This document shows, piece after piece, positions 48,508-56,389 of a stretch of DNA of 64,000 bases. The DNA is from Gordonia phthalatica (GTDB lineage: Bacteria > Actinomycetota > Actinomycetes > Mycobacteriales > Mycobacteriaceae). The translations under genes and the position numbers were made by a program. The notes under the pieces were generated by a model. That model saw only the letters and a list, made by a program, of their open reading frames with translations, had not been told where the DNA came from and searched no databases. Location: the NCBI RefSeq assembly GCF_001305675.1, contig NZ_CP011853.1:2232001-2296000 (forward strand), in the 5' to 3' direction. Positions within the stretch are counted from its first letter, which is position 1; each line of letters opens with the position of its first letter.

Positions 48508-49595
48508 CGCGTCACCGGTCGCAGCGACGTGGTTCCGCGCTCCCACGACTGCCAGATGTGGTCTGCGGCGATGTTCTCGACGGCGGCGCAGATTCGGGCG
48601 CCGCGGATCAAGGCGATCCGCGCTGCGGGCGAGTCGCCGAGCGGTACGGCGACGCGGCGGATCACGAGTTGCTCGTGCACGGAGTCGGCTTCGACGTGCT
48701 CGTCGAAGAATCGGCGGACGTCGCTGCCGAAACCGAGGCGACGGAGCCCACGACTGTAGGCGCGGCAAGGGAGTGCCGACGTGGTCTCGACCATGCAGAG
48801 GTGCCCCATGAGTTCTCGGACGAGTCCACGATGCAGACCGAGGTACGAGAGCGTGTTCACCACGGCGAGCGACGGCGCCGGGATCTGATCGATGTACGCG
48901 GCGTAATCGGAGTCGAGACCGATTCCGCGCATCATGGTGGCCCACAGTGTGGCGTGCATGTAATCGACATGACCGTTTCCGTATTCGTCGATCTGCACCT
49001 CGATGAGTCCGGCTTTAGGCGCGCCGTGAAGACGGGGAATACCGAATGTGTGAACGTCGGATTCGCGCAATTGATTGAGTGAGCGGTGAATCACCCACTC
49101 TCGGAATTGATCGATCGACCCGTTGAATGCGAGGTGAGCAGACAACGGTGGTCCGCCGTCGTGTGCACCTAGACGGAACAATTCCGTCGCGACGTCGCCG
49201 GGATCTTCGACGGGGCCGATCAAGGCCTCGAGATCGGCCGCCAGCCGTCGTTCGATCACCGCCCGCGCACGGATCAGATCCGGATCCCACTCCGCGCTGT
49301 CGTCGACGCCGACGATGCCGCGCAGGTGCAGCTCGTACAGCATGGCGAGGCTGATCTGGACGTCCTCGTCGTGGAGGATCTGTGCAGGCAGATCGTCCAC
49401 GGACGCCAGGATCACGCCCGGGTCGGGAGTCGGGGACGTGAGGTGATCGACGAGTGCCCGACTGATCGGACCCCGCGGCACGGGCAGCGGCATCCGCGGC
49501 TGGGAGACGGCCCCGACCGGAGCATCGTCGCCGGTTGGTGTGAGTACACTCGCGGCCACCGACGAATCACGGGAATTCTCAGATATCGATGACAA
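48504..49595 (-). CDS. Iron-containing redox enzyme, heme-oxygenase-like diiron oxidase family
   Basis: This 363-residue protein matches the iron-containing redox family with a heme-oxygenase-like fold. Candidate iron ligands are Glu/Asp in VQIDEYGNGHVDYMH (E204, H214), Glu270 in GHLCMVETT, and the late helix FFDEHVEADSVHEQ (E299, H300, D304, H307). Characterised relatives (UndA, BesC, SznF) use O2 for C-C or N-oxidation chemistry. The start is TTG at 49595, supported by GGAGG four bases before it; a GTG 12 codons downstream is the alternative. It begins the methyltransferase-NRPS operon. Confidence 0.82.
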   Translation of the reverse strand: MSSISENSRDSSVAASVLTPTGDDAPVGAVSQPRMPLPVPRGPISRALVDHLTSPTPDPGVILASVDDLPAQILHDEDVQISLAMLYELHLRGIVGVDDSAEWDPDLIRARAVIERRLAADLEALIGPVEDPGDVATELFRLGAHDGGPPLSAHLAFNGSIDQFREWVIHRSLNQLRESDVHTFGIPRLHGAPKAGLIEVQIDEYGNGHVDYMHATLWATMMRGIGLDSDYAAYIDQIPAPSLAVVNTLSYLGLHRGLVRELMGHLCMVETTSALPCRAYSRGLRRLGFGSDVRRFFDEHVEADSVHEQLVIRRVAVPLGDSPAARIALIRGARICAAVENIAADHIWQSWERGTTSLRPVTR

Positions 49596-49622
49596 ATGAC
49601 CTCCAAGAGGAAGAGCGGCGCG

Positions 49623-49835
49623 ATGACGAATTCAGGTTCGAATGGCGACGGCGTCGTCGTCACAGTGTGCGAGTCCGGTCCGCTTCTGGTGACGGGCCCG
49701 ATCACGATCGTGGAGACCGATGGTAGCGCGTCGTCGCCGCGTCGTCAGACGGTAGCGCTGTGCCGCTGTGGGCGTTCGTCCATCGCGCCGATGTGCGACG
49801 GATCGCATAAATTGGGCAATCGTCGACACCGGTGA
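49623..49835 (+). CDS. CDGSH iron-sulfur domain protein
   Basis: This protein of about 70 residues ends in a CDGSH domain with all four ligands of a 2Fe-2S cluster: CRCGRSSIAPMCDGSH (three Cys, one His). The family transfers electrons or clusters. I chose the ATG at 49623 because AAGAGGAAGAG lies before it; an ATG at 49596 in the same frame would abut the divergent start exactly. It is divergent from the diiron gene, and such pairs recur in Actinobacteria, so it may supply electrons to it. Confidence 0.88.
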   Translation: MTNSGSNGDGVVVTVCESGPLLVTGPITIVETDGSASSPRRQTVALCRCGRSSIAPMCDGSHKLGNRRHR

Positions 49836-49922
49836 CGAGAACGAGCAGATGACGAATTGATCGAAGATGATCACTGCTAATTCGGACGTACTCTCATCGC
49901 GTATTTCGGGAGTCTCGGCACG

Positions 49923-51101
49923 GTGAGATTCACTTCGGTTCTCGTGTTGGCGTGCATCCAGTTCGTGATCATCGTCGACGAGACCGCCATCGCGGTGCTG
50001 GCGCCCGTCGTCGGGCGCGCCTTCGGGATGGGCGACGACGTCCGGCACGCGCTCGTGACACCGTTCGCCGCGGCGTTCGTCGTGGCGCTTCCCGCGGCGG
50101 CCGCCCTGCTGCACCGCGCGGACCCCCGGCGGATGCTGGTGCCCGTCGCGATCGGCTTCGGCGTGTGCGCGGCAGCCGGGGCGCTGACACAGTCACCCGC
50201 GACGCTGATGCTGGCGCGTGGCGCCCAGGGAGCGGCGGCAGGACTGACCGCGACGTGCGTCCTGGCGGCTCTGCATCTCCTCACACGCGACTCCGCGACT
50301 CGCCTGCGGGACTTCGCGGTGTTCGCCGTCGTGTCGGGCGCCGGTGCGATCGCCGCGCTCGTCGTCGCCGGTCCGTTGGCCACCGTCTCGTGGCGATGGT
50401 GCTTCGTCGCGGTGGCGGTGGGAGCCGTGCTCCTCGGCGGCGCGTGGCCCGCTGTCCTGCGGGCGGCGACCGCTGACGCGCACCCGTCCGCGCTGGCGTC
50501 GACCGACGACGCGGCGGGCGGATCGCCGCGCGGGGTGTCGGCGACCGTGGCGGTCATCGCGATCGCCGCTGCGAACGCGCTGCCGGCGGCGAGCGCGATC
50601 ACCGTCAGTTTCGCGCTCCAGGACGACCACGGCTGGACGGCCACAGCGGCGGGCCTCGCCTTTCTGCCGCTCAACGCGGCAGCAGCACTCGCCGCTGCAA
50701 TGGTGGCACGAACGGCTCGGCGCATCGGCTCCGGCGGAACCATGACGGCGGGCATGGTCCTGCTGGCGATCGGCTGCGCCGGACTCTCTGCGGCGGACGA
50801 TCCGACGAGCCTCGTCGCGGCCGGGGTGCCCATCGGCCTCGGCATCGGTCTCGTCTTTCCGCTGGTGAACGATCGAGCACTCTCCGGATCCGGGAGCGGA
50901 CTGCGCCGGGCGGCGGGCGTCGGCGCCGCCCAACAGATCGGGTTGGCGATCGGCGCCCTCGTCGCCGCGGTTCATCAGGGGGCGGCGCTCGTCGTGCTCG
51001 CGGGGTGCGCGGTACTCGGAGTGGTCGGCGCGCTCCGGTGTGTGCCGCGGATCGACGTCGATGCCGTGCCGGATCGCAGTCCATCACCCGGAAAACCGTG
51101 A
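49923..51101 (+). CDS. MFS transporter, likely exporter
   Basis: This 392-residue protein has about 12 membrane helices. It begins with the drug-exporter-like helix VLACIQFVIIVDETAIAVLAP and contains LMLARGAQGAAAGLTATCVL, resembling motif C regions of DHA exporters. The GTG start follows GGGAG by eight bases. It follows the CDGSH gene by 87 bases on the same strand and is the natural candidate for exporting the NRPS product; this is an inference from position. Confidence 0.82.
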   Translation: MRFTSVLVLACIQFVIIVDETAIAVLAPVVGRAFGMGDDVRHALVTPFAAAFVVALPAAAALLHRADPRRMLVPVAIGFGVCAAAGALTQSPATLMLARGAQGAAAGLTATCVLAALHLLTRDSATRLRDFAVFAVVSGAGAIAALVVAGPLATVSWRWCFVAVAVGAVLLGGAWPAVLRAATADAHPSALASTDDAAGGSPRGVSATVAVIAIAAANALPAASAITVSFALQDDHGWTATAAGLAFLPLNAAAALAAAMVARTARRIGSGGTMTAGMVLLAIGCAGLSAADDPTSLVAAGVPIGLGIGLVFPLVNDRALSGSGSGLRRAAGVGAAQQIGLAIGALVAAVHQGAALVVLAGCAVLGVVGALRCVPRIDVDAVPDRSPSPGKP

Positions 51102-51134
51102 CCGGACGGTGCATCGACTGCCAGGCTGCGACGT

Positions 51135-51902
51135 ATGGACAATCAGCATCTCGCTGGCAAGGTCGCCGTCGTCACCGGAGGAGGACAGGGCGTCGGTCAG
51201 GGCATCGCGCTGGGCTTGGCCGCTCGAGGTGCGGCCGTGGCGGTGATCGGCCGCACCGCGAGCAAACTCGACACGACGAAGGCGTTGATCGAGGGTGAGG
51301 GAGGTCGGTGCGAGGGCTTCGTCTGCGATGTGAAGGACGCCGACGGGATCGCGTCCACGGTTGCGGCGGTGGCCGAACGGTTCGGCCGCATCGACATCCT
51401 GGTCAACAACGCGCAGCAGGTGCCGCTCGGCACGCTGATGGACGTGAGCGACGACCGCTTCCAGGTCGGGTTCTCGTCCGGCCCGCTCGCCACCTTCCGG
51501 TTCATGAAGGCGTGCCATCCGCATCTCAAGCAGACCGGCGACGGCATCATCGTCAATCTGACCAGTTCCACCACCAAGCGGTGGGACATGGCGGGGTTCG
51601 GCGCATACGCGGCGGTGAAGAGCGCGATCGTCTCGTTGACGCGGGCGGCCGCCGCAGAGTGGGGCGTCGACGGGATCCGCGCTCTCACGATCGCGCCGCA
51701 CGCGGAGTCGGCGGGCCTCAAGTGGTGGATCGAGGCGAACCCGGAGGAGGCGGCCGCTTTCTTCCAGACCATTCCACTGCGTCGAATCGGGGAGTGCCGC
51801 GACGACATCGGTGTCGCCGTCGCCGCCCTGTGCGGTCCCGAGTTCCGCTATCTCACGGGTGCGACGATCCCGCTCGACGGTGGTCAGGCGAACTTCACCT
51901 GA
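51135..51902 (+). CDS. Short-chain dehydrogenase/reductase
   Basis: This 255-residue classical SDR has the cofactor motif VVTGGGQGVGQGIAL, the NNAQ variant of NNAG, catalytic Ser in LTSSTTKRW, and the YAAVKSA Tyr-Lys pair. The C-terminal LTGATIPLDGGQ is typical. The substrate is unknown. It follows the MFS gene by 33 bases and could belong to that transcript. It converges on the DJ-1/PfpI gene with a 16-base gap. Confidence 0.87.
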   Translation: MDNQHLAGKVAVVTGGGQGVGQGIALGLAARGAAVAVIGRTASKLDTTKALIEGEGGRCEGFVCDVKDADGIASTVAAVAERFGRIDILVNNAQQVPLGTLMDVSDDRFQVGFSSGPLATFRFMKACHPHLKQTGDGIIVNLTSSTTKRWDMAGFGAYAAVKSAIVSLTRAAAAEWGVDGIRALTIAPHAESAGLKWWIEANPEEAAAFFQTIPLRRIGECRDDIGVAVAALCGPEFRYLTGATIPLDGGQANFT

Positions 51903-51918
51903 CCATCCTCGCGCGGTT

Positions 51919-52602
51919 TCACAGCAGTTCGGCGACCTTCTTGGCGGTCGCCTTCGCCGACCCGGGGTTCTGTCCGGTGACGAGACGGCCGTCGACGACG
52001 GCGTTCGAGACGAACGGGAGCACAGCCTTCTGGTAGCGGGCGCCCCGAGCCCTCATCTGTTCCTCGACGTTGTACGGGACCAGGGCGTCGACGCGGGCGA
52101 GTACCTCCTCGCGCCACGAGAAGCCGGTGAGGTCGCGGCCGGCGACCAGCAGGCTGCCGTCCGACAGGGTCACATTGAGCAGGCCCGCATAGCCGTGGCA
52201 CACCGACGACACGATGCCGCCGCGCTCGTAGATCTCCCGGGTGATCCGCTGCAGATCGGGGTTGTCCGGGAAGTCGTACATGACGGCGTGGCCGCCGGTG
52301 TAGTAGATCGCGTCGTAGTCGGCAGCGTCGATCTGGTCGGGGGCCGCGGTGGCGGCGAGCAGGTCCATCTTCTTCGGGTCGGCGCGCCAGGCCTTCGCGG
52401 ACTTGTCGTAGTTGGGGAACTTCAGCGACTTCGGCTCCAGCGGTGACTGCCCGCCCAGCGGGCTGACGATCGTCTGCTCGAAATCGTGCTCGGCGAAGAC
52501 GTCCCAGGCGTGGGTGAGTTCGGACAGCCACAGGCCGGTCGGGTGGGTGGGATCGTCGTAGTGGGAGACGTTGGTGACGACGTTCAGAATGCGCTTGGTC
52601 AT
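51919..52602 (-). CDS. DJ-1/PfpI superfamily protein (Hsp31-like, class I glutamine amidotransferase fold)
   Basis: This 227-residue protein has the nucleophile elbow GIVSSVCHGYAGLLN with Cys-His and an upstream YYTGGHAVMYDFPDN loop. This is the Hsp31/YhbO-type arrangement found in glyoxalase III and chaperone members. It should remove methylglyoxal-type aldehydes or protect proteins. It is the last gene on the minus strand of the TetR-controlled set. Confidence 0.82.
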   Translation of the reverse strand: MTKRILNVVTNVSHYDDPTHPTGLWLSELTHAWDVFAEHDFEQTIVSPLGGQSPLEPKSLKFPNYDKSAKAWRADPKKMDLLAATAAPDQIDAADYDAIYYTGGHAVMYDFPDNPDLQRITREIYERGGIVSSVCHGYAGLLNVTLSDGSLLVAGRDLTGFSWREEVLARVDALVPYNVEEQMRARGARYQKAVLPFVSNAVVDGRLVTGQNPGSAKATAKKVAELL

Positions 52603-52653
52603 GATGATTCCATTCGGAGGATCGCACGAAGTGCGATGTCGGGTGGTGCGGTG

Positions 52654-53232
52654 TCAGGTGGTGTGGAGTCCGACGGCGGCGTGGACGGCAGCCGTCACGG
52701 TGGCGGCGACCGCCTCGTCCGATGCGGCGTCGAGCTTGCCGTCGAGGTGGAGGAACGCCAGCCCGTGGACGAGCGCCCAGACCGCGGTGCCCATCGCTGC
52801 GCTGTCGGTTCCGGGGAGTGCACGCTCGACGGTGGCTGCGACGTAGGCGCGGATCGCGTCGACGGCCGAGACCCGGTCCTCATTGGTCGGGTCGCAGCCC
52901 TCGGTGAACATGACGCGGAAGAGACCCGGGCGGTCGAGGGCGAAGCGGACGTAGGCGACGGCGATCGCGGCGAGGTCGTCGGCGCTGGCGGGCTCGGCGC
53001 TCGCCTGGAGCAGCAGGCGTCCGAGGTCGGTGTAGCCGACGGCGGCGACAGCGGACAGCAGGGCCGTCCGGTCCGGGAAGTGCCGGTAGGGAGCCGCCGC
53101 CGAGACCCCCGCGCGACGTGCCACGGCGCGGAGGGAGAGATCAGCCGCGCCGTTCTCCTCGAGCAGTTCGATGGCCGCGGCCACCAGGGCACTGGGCAGA
53201 TCGCCGTGGTGGTAGGGGGTTTCGGATGTCAT
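52654..53232 (-). CDS. TetR-family transcriptional regulator
   Basis: This 192-residue regulator has an N-terminal TetR helix-turn-helix (LSLRAVARRAGVSAAAPYRHF) and a C-terminal ligand domain of the WHG/TetR_C_13 type. It lies in the same strand and run as the upstream reductase genes, 28 bases after the saccharopine-like gene. The likely target is the 38-base palindromic operator at 56316-56353, so it would repress its own operon. Confidence 0.88.
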   Translation of the reverse strand: MTSETPYHHGDLPSALVAAAIELLEENGAADLSLRAVARRAGVSAAAPYRHFPDRTALLSAVAAVGYTDLGRLLLQASAEPASADDLAAIAVAYVRFALDRPGLFRVMFTEGCDPTNEDRVSAVDAIRAYVAATVERALPGTDSAAMGTAVWALVHGLAFLHLDGKLDAASDEAVAATVTAAVHAAVGLHTT

Positions 53233-53260
53233 GGTGTCGACCTCGCCGTCGTCTGTCAGA

Positions 53261-54370
53261 TCATGTTCGACTGTATCGGCGGACCAGGCCCACCTCCTCG
53301 CAGACCGCGCGGAATCCCTCGCGGCCGAGGCCGTCGACCGGGCCGACGACGCCCGGCCGGACTCCGCCGCCCGCGGCGAGGCGGATCGCGGCGGAGGCCA
53401 TGAGGTCGGCGGTGACCGTATACGGCGACGGTCCCTGCACCTCGACCTCGGCGAGGACGGTGCCGTCCGCGGCCCGCGCGACGGCGACGGCTCGACCGAC
53501 GATCCGGGCCCATTCCGCCTCGTCCGGTCCGCCGGGCGAACCGGCGATGGACGACAGCATCGCGGTCAGGCCGCGGCGGCCGACCTCGGTCCGTCCGAGC
53601 AGCGAGGACGCGAGGGCCATCGCCTGCATCGGACGGGCGAGGCGGGGGAACCACCCGTTGAAGACGTGAACGTCCGTCAGGTTCGGGTGCAGCCGCGGCA
53701 GCTGCAGCACCTCGGTGCCCGTCGCGAGGACAGCCGTCTTCCGAGCGCCGCCGACCGGCATCGAGGAGACCGACCGGCCCGCTCGCACGTCGACGAGCTC
53801 GCCTTTCTCGTAGGCGGCGACGGGGAGTGTCATCCCGTCGACGAGCGTGCGCCGGGTGCCCTGGCTGAGCCCGCGCCACAGCGGACCGCTCGCGAAGTAC
53901 CCGACGTCGATAGAGCGCGCCGCGGGGCCGGCGTCGGTCGCGGCGAGGTCACCGGCCAGCATGCCGGGGATGTAGTCGTACCCGAATGCGGGGAGCATCA
54001 CCGAGCCGCTGCCGCGGGCCGGACCGTCGAGCCGACGCTCCAGGTCTTGGACGAAGCCGACCTCGCCGGTCGAGTCGACGTAGTGCGCGCCGACCGACGC
54101 TGCGGCCTCGGCGGCCGCCCATCCGACGCGTCCGAACGGTCCGACGCCGGTGACGAGGACGTCTCCCTCGCCGACGAGACTCCGCACGCTCTGCGGGTCG
54201 GCGACGTCGGCCACCGCGATGTCGAGTCCGCCGTACGAGGCCGCCACATCGGCGAGCCGACGCTCTGAACGACCGGCGAGAACGGGCCCGACGCCTCGAC
54301 GGACGAGGGCTTCGACGGCGAGTCCGCCGGCGTAGCCGGTGGCGCCGAACACCACGATGCGATCAGCCAT
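53261..54370 (-). CDS. Saccharopine dehydrogenase-like/trans-acting enoyl-reductase-like NAD(P) protein
   Basis: This 369-residue protein starts with a Rossmann motif (IVVFGATGYAGGLAVEAL). It has the saccharopine-dehydrogenase-like layout seen in actinobacterial trans-acting enoyl reductases, with GPFGRVGWAAAEAAASVGAHY and PAFGYDYIPGMLAGDLA. The true substrate is unknown. Its start overlaps the end of the quinone oxidoreductase gene by eight bases. Confidence 0.78.
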   Translation of the reverse strand: MADRIVVFGATGYAGGLAVEALVRRGVGPVLAGRSERRLADVAASYGGLDIAVADVADPQSVRSLVGEGDVLVTGVGPFGRVGWAAAEAAASVGAHYVDSTGEVGFVQDLERRLDGPARGSGSVMLPAFGYDYIPGMLAGDLAATDAGPAARSIDVGYFASGPLWRGLSQGTRRTLVDGMTLPVAAYEKGELVDVRAGRSVSSMPVGGARKTAVLATGTEVLQLPRLHPNLTDVHVFNGWFPRLARPMQAMALASSLLGRTEVGRRGLTAMLSSIAGSPGGPDEAEWARIVGRAVAVARAADGTVLAEVEVQGPSPYTVTADLMASAAIRLAAGGGVRPGVVGPVDGLGREGFRAVCEEVGLVRRYSRT

Positions 54371-55376
54371 CGGTCCGGCTCCTCTCGGGTGTCAGCAGGA
54401 CCTTGCCCACCGACGTGGATGAGTCGAGCATCGACTGCGCCTCGTCGGCGCGCGCCAAGGGCAGGACCGCGGACACGACGGGTCGGATCAGGCCGCGCTC
54501 GACGAGGGGCCACTCGTCCGCGGTGACCGCCGCGACGATCTCGGCCTTGGAGCCCGAGCCTTCGAGTGGGCGGTTCCGAACGTTGAGGCCGATGATGCGG
54601 GCGCGTTTGCCGATCAACGCTCCGACGTTGACCTCACCGGTGAATCCGCCCTGCATGCCGATGATCACCAGGCGTCCGCCGACGGCGAGGGCCTCGACGT
54701 TGCGCGACAGGTAGCTGCCGCCCATGATGTCGAGGATCACGTCGGCACGACCGGACATCTCAGCGGCGAAGTCCTGTTCCCGGTAGTTGATGACGACGTC
54801 GGCGCCGAGTTCGCGGCAGCGCTGCGCCTTGCCCTCGGATCCGACGGTGACGACGACCGTCGCTCCGAGTGCCTTGGCGACCTGGATCGCGTGCGTGCCG
54901 ATGCCGCTGCCGCCGCCGTGGATCAAGAGGGTCTCGCCCGCAGTGAGCCCGGCGTCCATGACGATGGTCGACCACACGGTGCTCGCGACTTCGGGGAGGG
55001 CCGCCGCCTCGACGAGCGGGATCCCGTCGGGGACGGGCAGGATCTGCGTCGCGGGTACGACCACGTATTGCGCGTAGCCGCCGCCGGCGATGAGCGCGCA
55101 GACCTCGGTTCCCAGGGCGGTCTCGTCCACGCCGTCGCCGAGGGCTACGACCGTTCCCGAGACCTCCATCCCCATGATGTCGGTGATTCCCGGAGGCGGC
55201 GGATACAGGCCCTGCCGCTGCATCAGGTCGGCGCGGTTGACGCCCGCCGCGGCGACCCGGACCAGGACCTCGCCGGGGGCGGGCACCGGCGTCGGGACGG
55301 GTGCGATGACCAGTTCCTTCGTCGCGTCGTCGACGACGATCGCATCCATGATCTCGGGGACCGCCGGGGCGCTCAT
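54363..55376 (-). CDS. NAD(P)H-quinone oxidoreductase-like medium-chain reductase
   Basis: This 337-residue protein belongs to the zinc-independent quinone oxidoreductase group of MDRs. The N-terminal catalytic half has VAAAGVNRADLMQRQGLYPP and GMEVSGTVVALG. The cofactor motif is LIHGGGSGIGTHAIQVAKAL, and there are no structural zinc cysteines. It should use NADPH on quinones or enones. It starts inside the stop of the decarboxylase-like gene (ATGA). Confidence 0.87.
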   Translation of the reverse strand: MSAPAVPEIMDAIVVDDATKELVIAPVPTPVPAPGEVLVRVAAAGVNRADLMQRQGLYPPPPGITDIMGMEVSGTVVALGDGVDETALGTEVCALIAGGGYAQYVVVPATQILPVPDGIPLVEAAALPEVASTVWSTIVMDAGLTAGETLLIHGGGSGIGTHAIQVAKALGATVVVTVGSEGKAQRCRELGADVVINYREQDFAAEMSGRADVILDIMGGSYLSRNVEALAVGGRLVIIGMQGGFTGEVNVGALIGKRARIIGLNVRNRPLEGSGSKAEIVAAVTADEWPLVERGLIRPVVSAVLPLARADEAQSMLDSSTSVGKVLLTPERSRTDG

Positions 55377-56287
55377 CGGGTGGCCACCGAGATCGGGGCG
55401 GGCATGTGCAGGGCAGCCTGAGCTCGCGTGTTGACGTCCAGACGGACGGCACGGCCCGGGCGCAGCGACCGGAGGCTGTCGGCCATCCGGCCCTCGCCGA
55501 CGGTGAGGTCGTGGCCGCGGGGGAGCAGTGCGCTGCCGGAGGCGAGCACGTTGGTCTGGTTGAACGTCGACTGCCAGGCGTCGCCGAGGCGGGTGTACGA
55601 GGTCAGTCCCGACACCCGACTCCCGCTTCGGTGCCGCTTCTGGCGGGGCGTCGTCGCCGAGAAGGCGACGTCGACGTCTCCGCCGGCGCCGAACACGGTG
55701 GCCGACACGCGGTCGTCGTCGATCGTGACGTCGAGGTCAGTGACCCATTTGGGGAAGCCGTAACCGTCGTGTCCGCGGACCTGGGCGATCTCGGTGTTGA
55801 CCGGGAGCGCGAGAACGTAGGTGTGGAGGTGGTCGTTGACGAGCGAGGACGCCAGGTCGACGACGCCCGGACCGGCGTGTCGAGCGGGGCGGACGGCGAC
55901 GCCGACCGCGGCCTCCGTGTAGAAGTCGATGTCGCACACGTCGTAACGGAAGAACATCACCGAGGCGAGACCGACGCCGGGCACGACCTCGAGCGGTGCG
56001 AGGTCGTCCGGCAGCTGTGCGCGGATGGCCGAGGTCGGCGCGAGCATCGTCAACCGCGCGGTCGACATGGCGTAGTAGAAGTTCGGCGTCATCGTCTCGC
56101 CGATCGGCGAGTCGACACGCGTCTTGGTGAGCGATCGGAAGAAGTCGACGTTCTCGACCCGGGGATCGCTCGCGATCTGGTCGAGGTCGGGGTTCATCCG
56201 GTAACGGTCGAACAGACCGCCTGCGGGAACGGCGACCGTCCGCTCGCCGAGTTCCGTCGTGACCGTGTCACGGTTTTCGATCTGCAT
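55373..56287 (-). CDS. Acetoacetate decarboxylase family protein
   Basis: This 304-residue protein matches the acetoacetate decarboxylase fold. The segment VNTEIAQVRGHDGYGFPKWV carries the conserved RGHDGYGFPK-type motif with a candidate Schiff-base Lys, and VPGVGLASVMFFRYDVCDID lies before it. Family members also include aldolase-dehydratases, so decarboxylation is not certain. It is the first gene of the operon, with GGAGG nine bases before the ATG and a near-consensus promoter upstream. Confidence 0.82.
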   Translation of the reverse strand: MQIENRDTVTTELGERTVAVPAGGLFDRYRMNPDLDQIASDPRVENVDFFRSLTKTRVDSPIGETMTPNFYYAMSTARLTMLAPTSAIRAQLPDDLAPLEVVPGVGLASVMFFRYDVCDIDFYTEAAVGVAVRPARHAGPGVVDLASSLVNDHLHTYVLALPVNTEIAQVRGHDGYGFPKWVTDLDVTIDDDRVSATVFGAGGDVDVAFSATTPRQKRHRSGSRVSGLTSYTRLGDAWQSTFNQTNVLASGSALLPRGHDLTVGEGRMADSLRSLRPGRAVRLDVNTRAQAALHMPAPISVATR

Positions 56288-56315
56288 TCCGCTGTCCTCC
56301 AGAGGTTGATGTATG

Positions 56316-56353
56316 CACTGTTCACATCACGATAGGGCGTGATGTGAACAGTG
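56316..56353. promoter_or_regulatory. 16-bp-arm palindromic operator, probable TetR site
   Basis: CACTGTTCACATCACG (56316-56331) is repeated as a perfect inverted copy at 56338-56353 with a six-base spacer. It covers the spacer and -10 box of the decarboxylase promoter. The only regulator encoded in the operon is the TetR protein. Confidence 0.75.
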
Positions 56354-56357
56354 TCAA
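56329..56357 (-). promoter_or_regulatory. Consensus promoter of the decarboxylase operon
   Basis: On the minus strand TTGACA (56357-56352), 17 bases and TATCGT (56334-56329) form a near-consensus SigA promoter. It is embedded in the palindromic operator. Confidence 0.75.
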
Positions 56358-56389
56358 CACCTAGTTCTGGAGGGGGTCGTCATCCCGCG

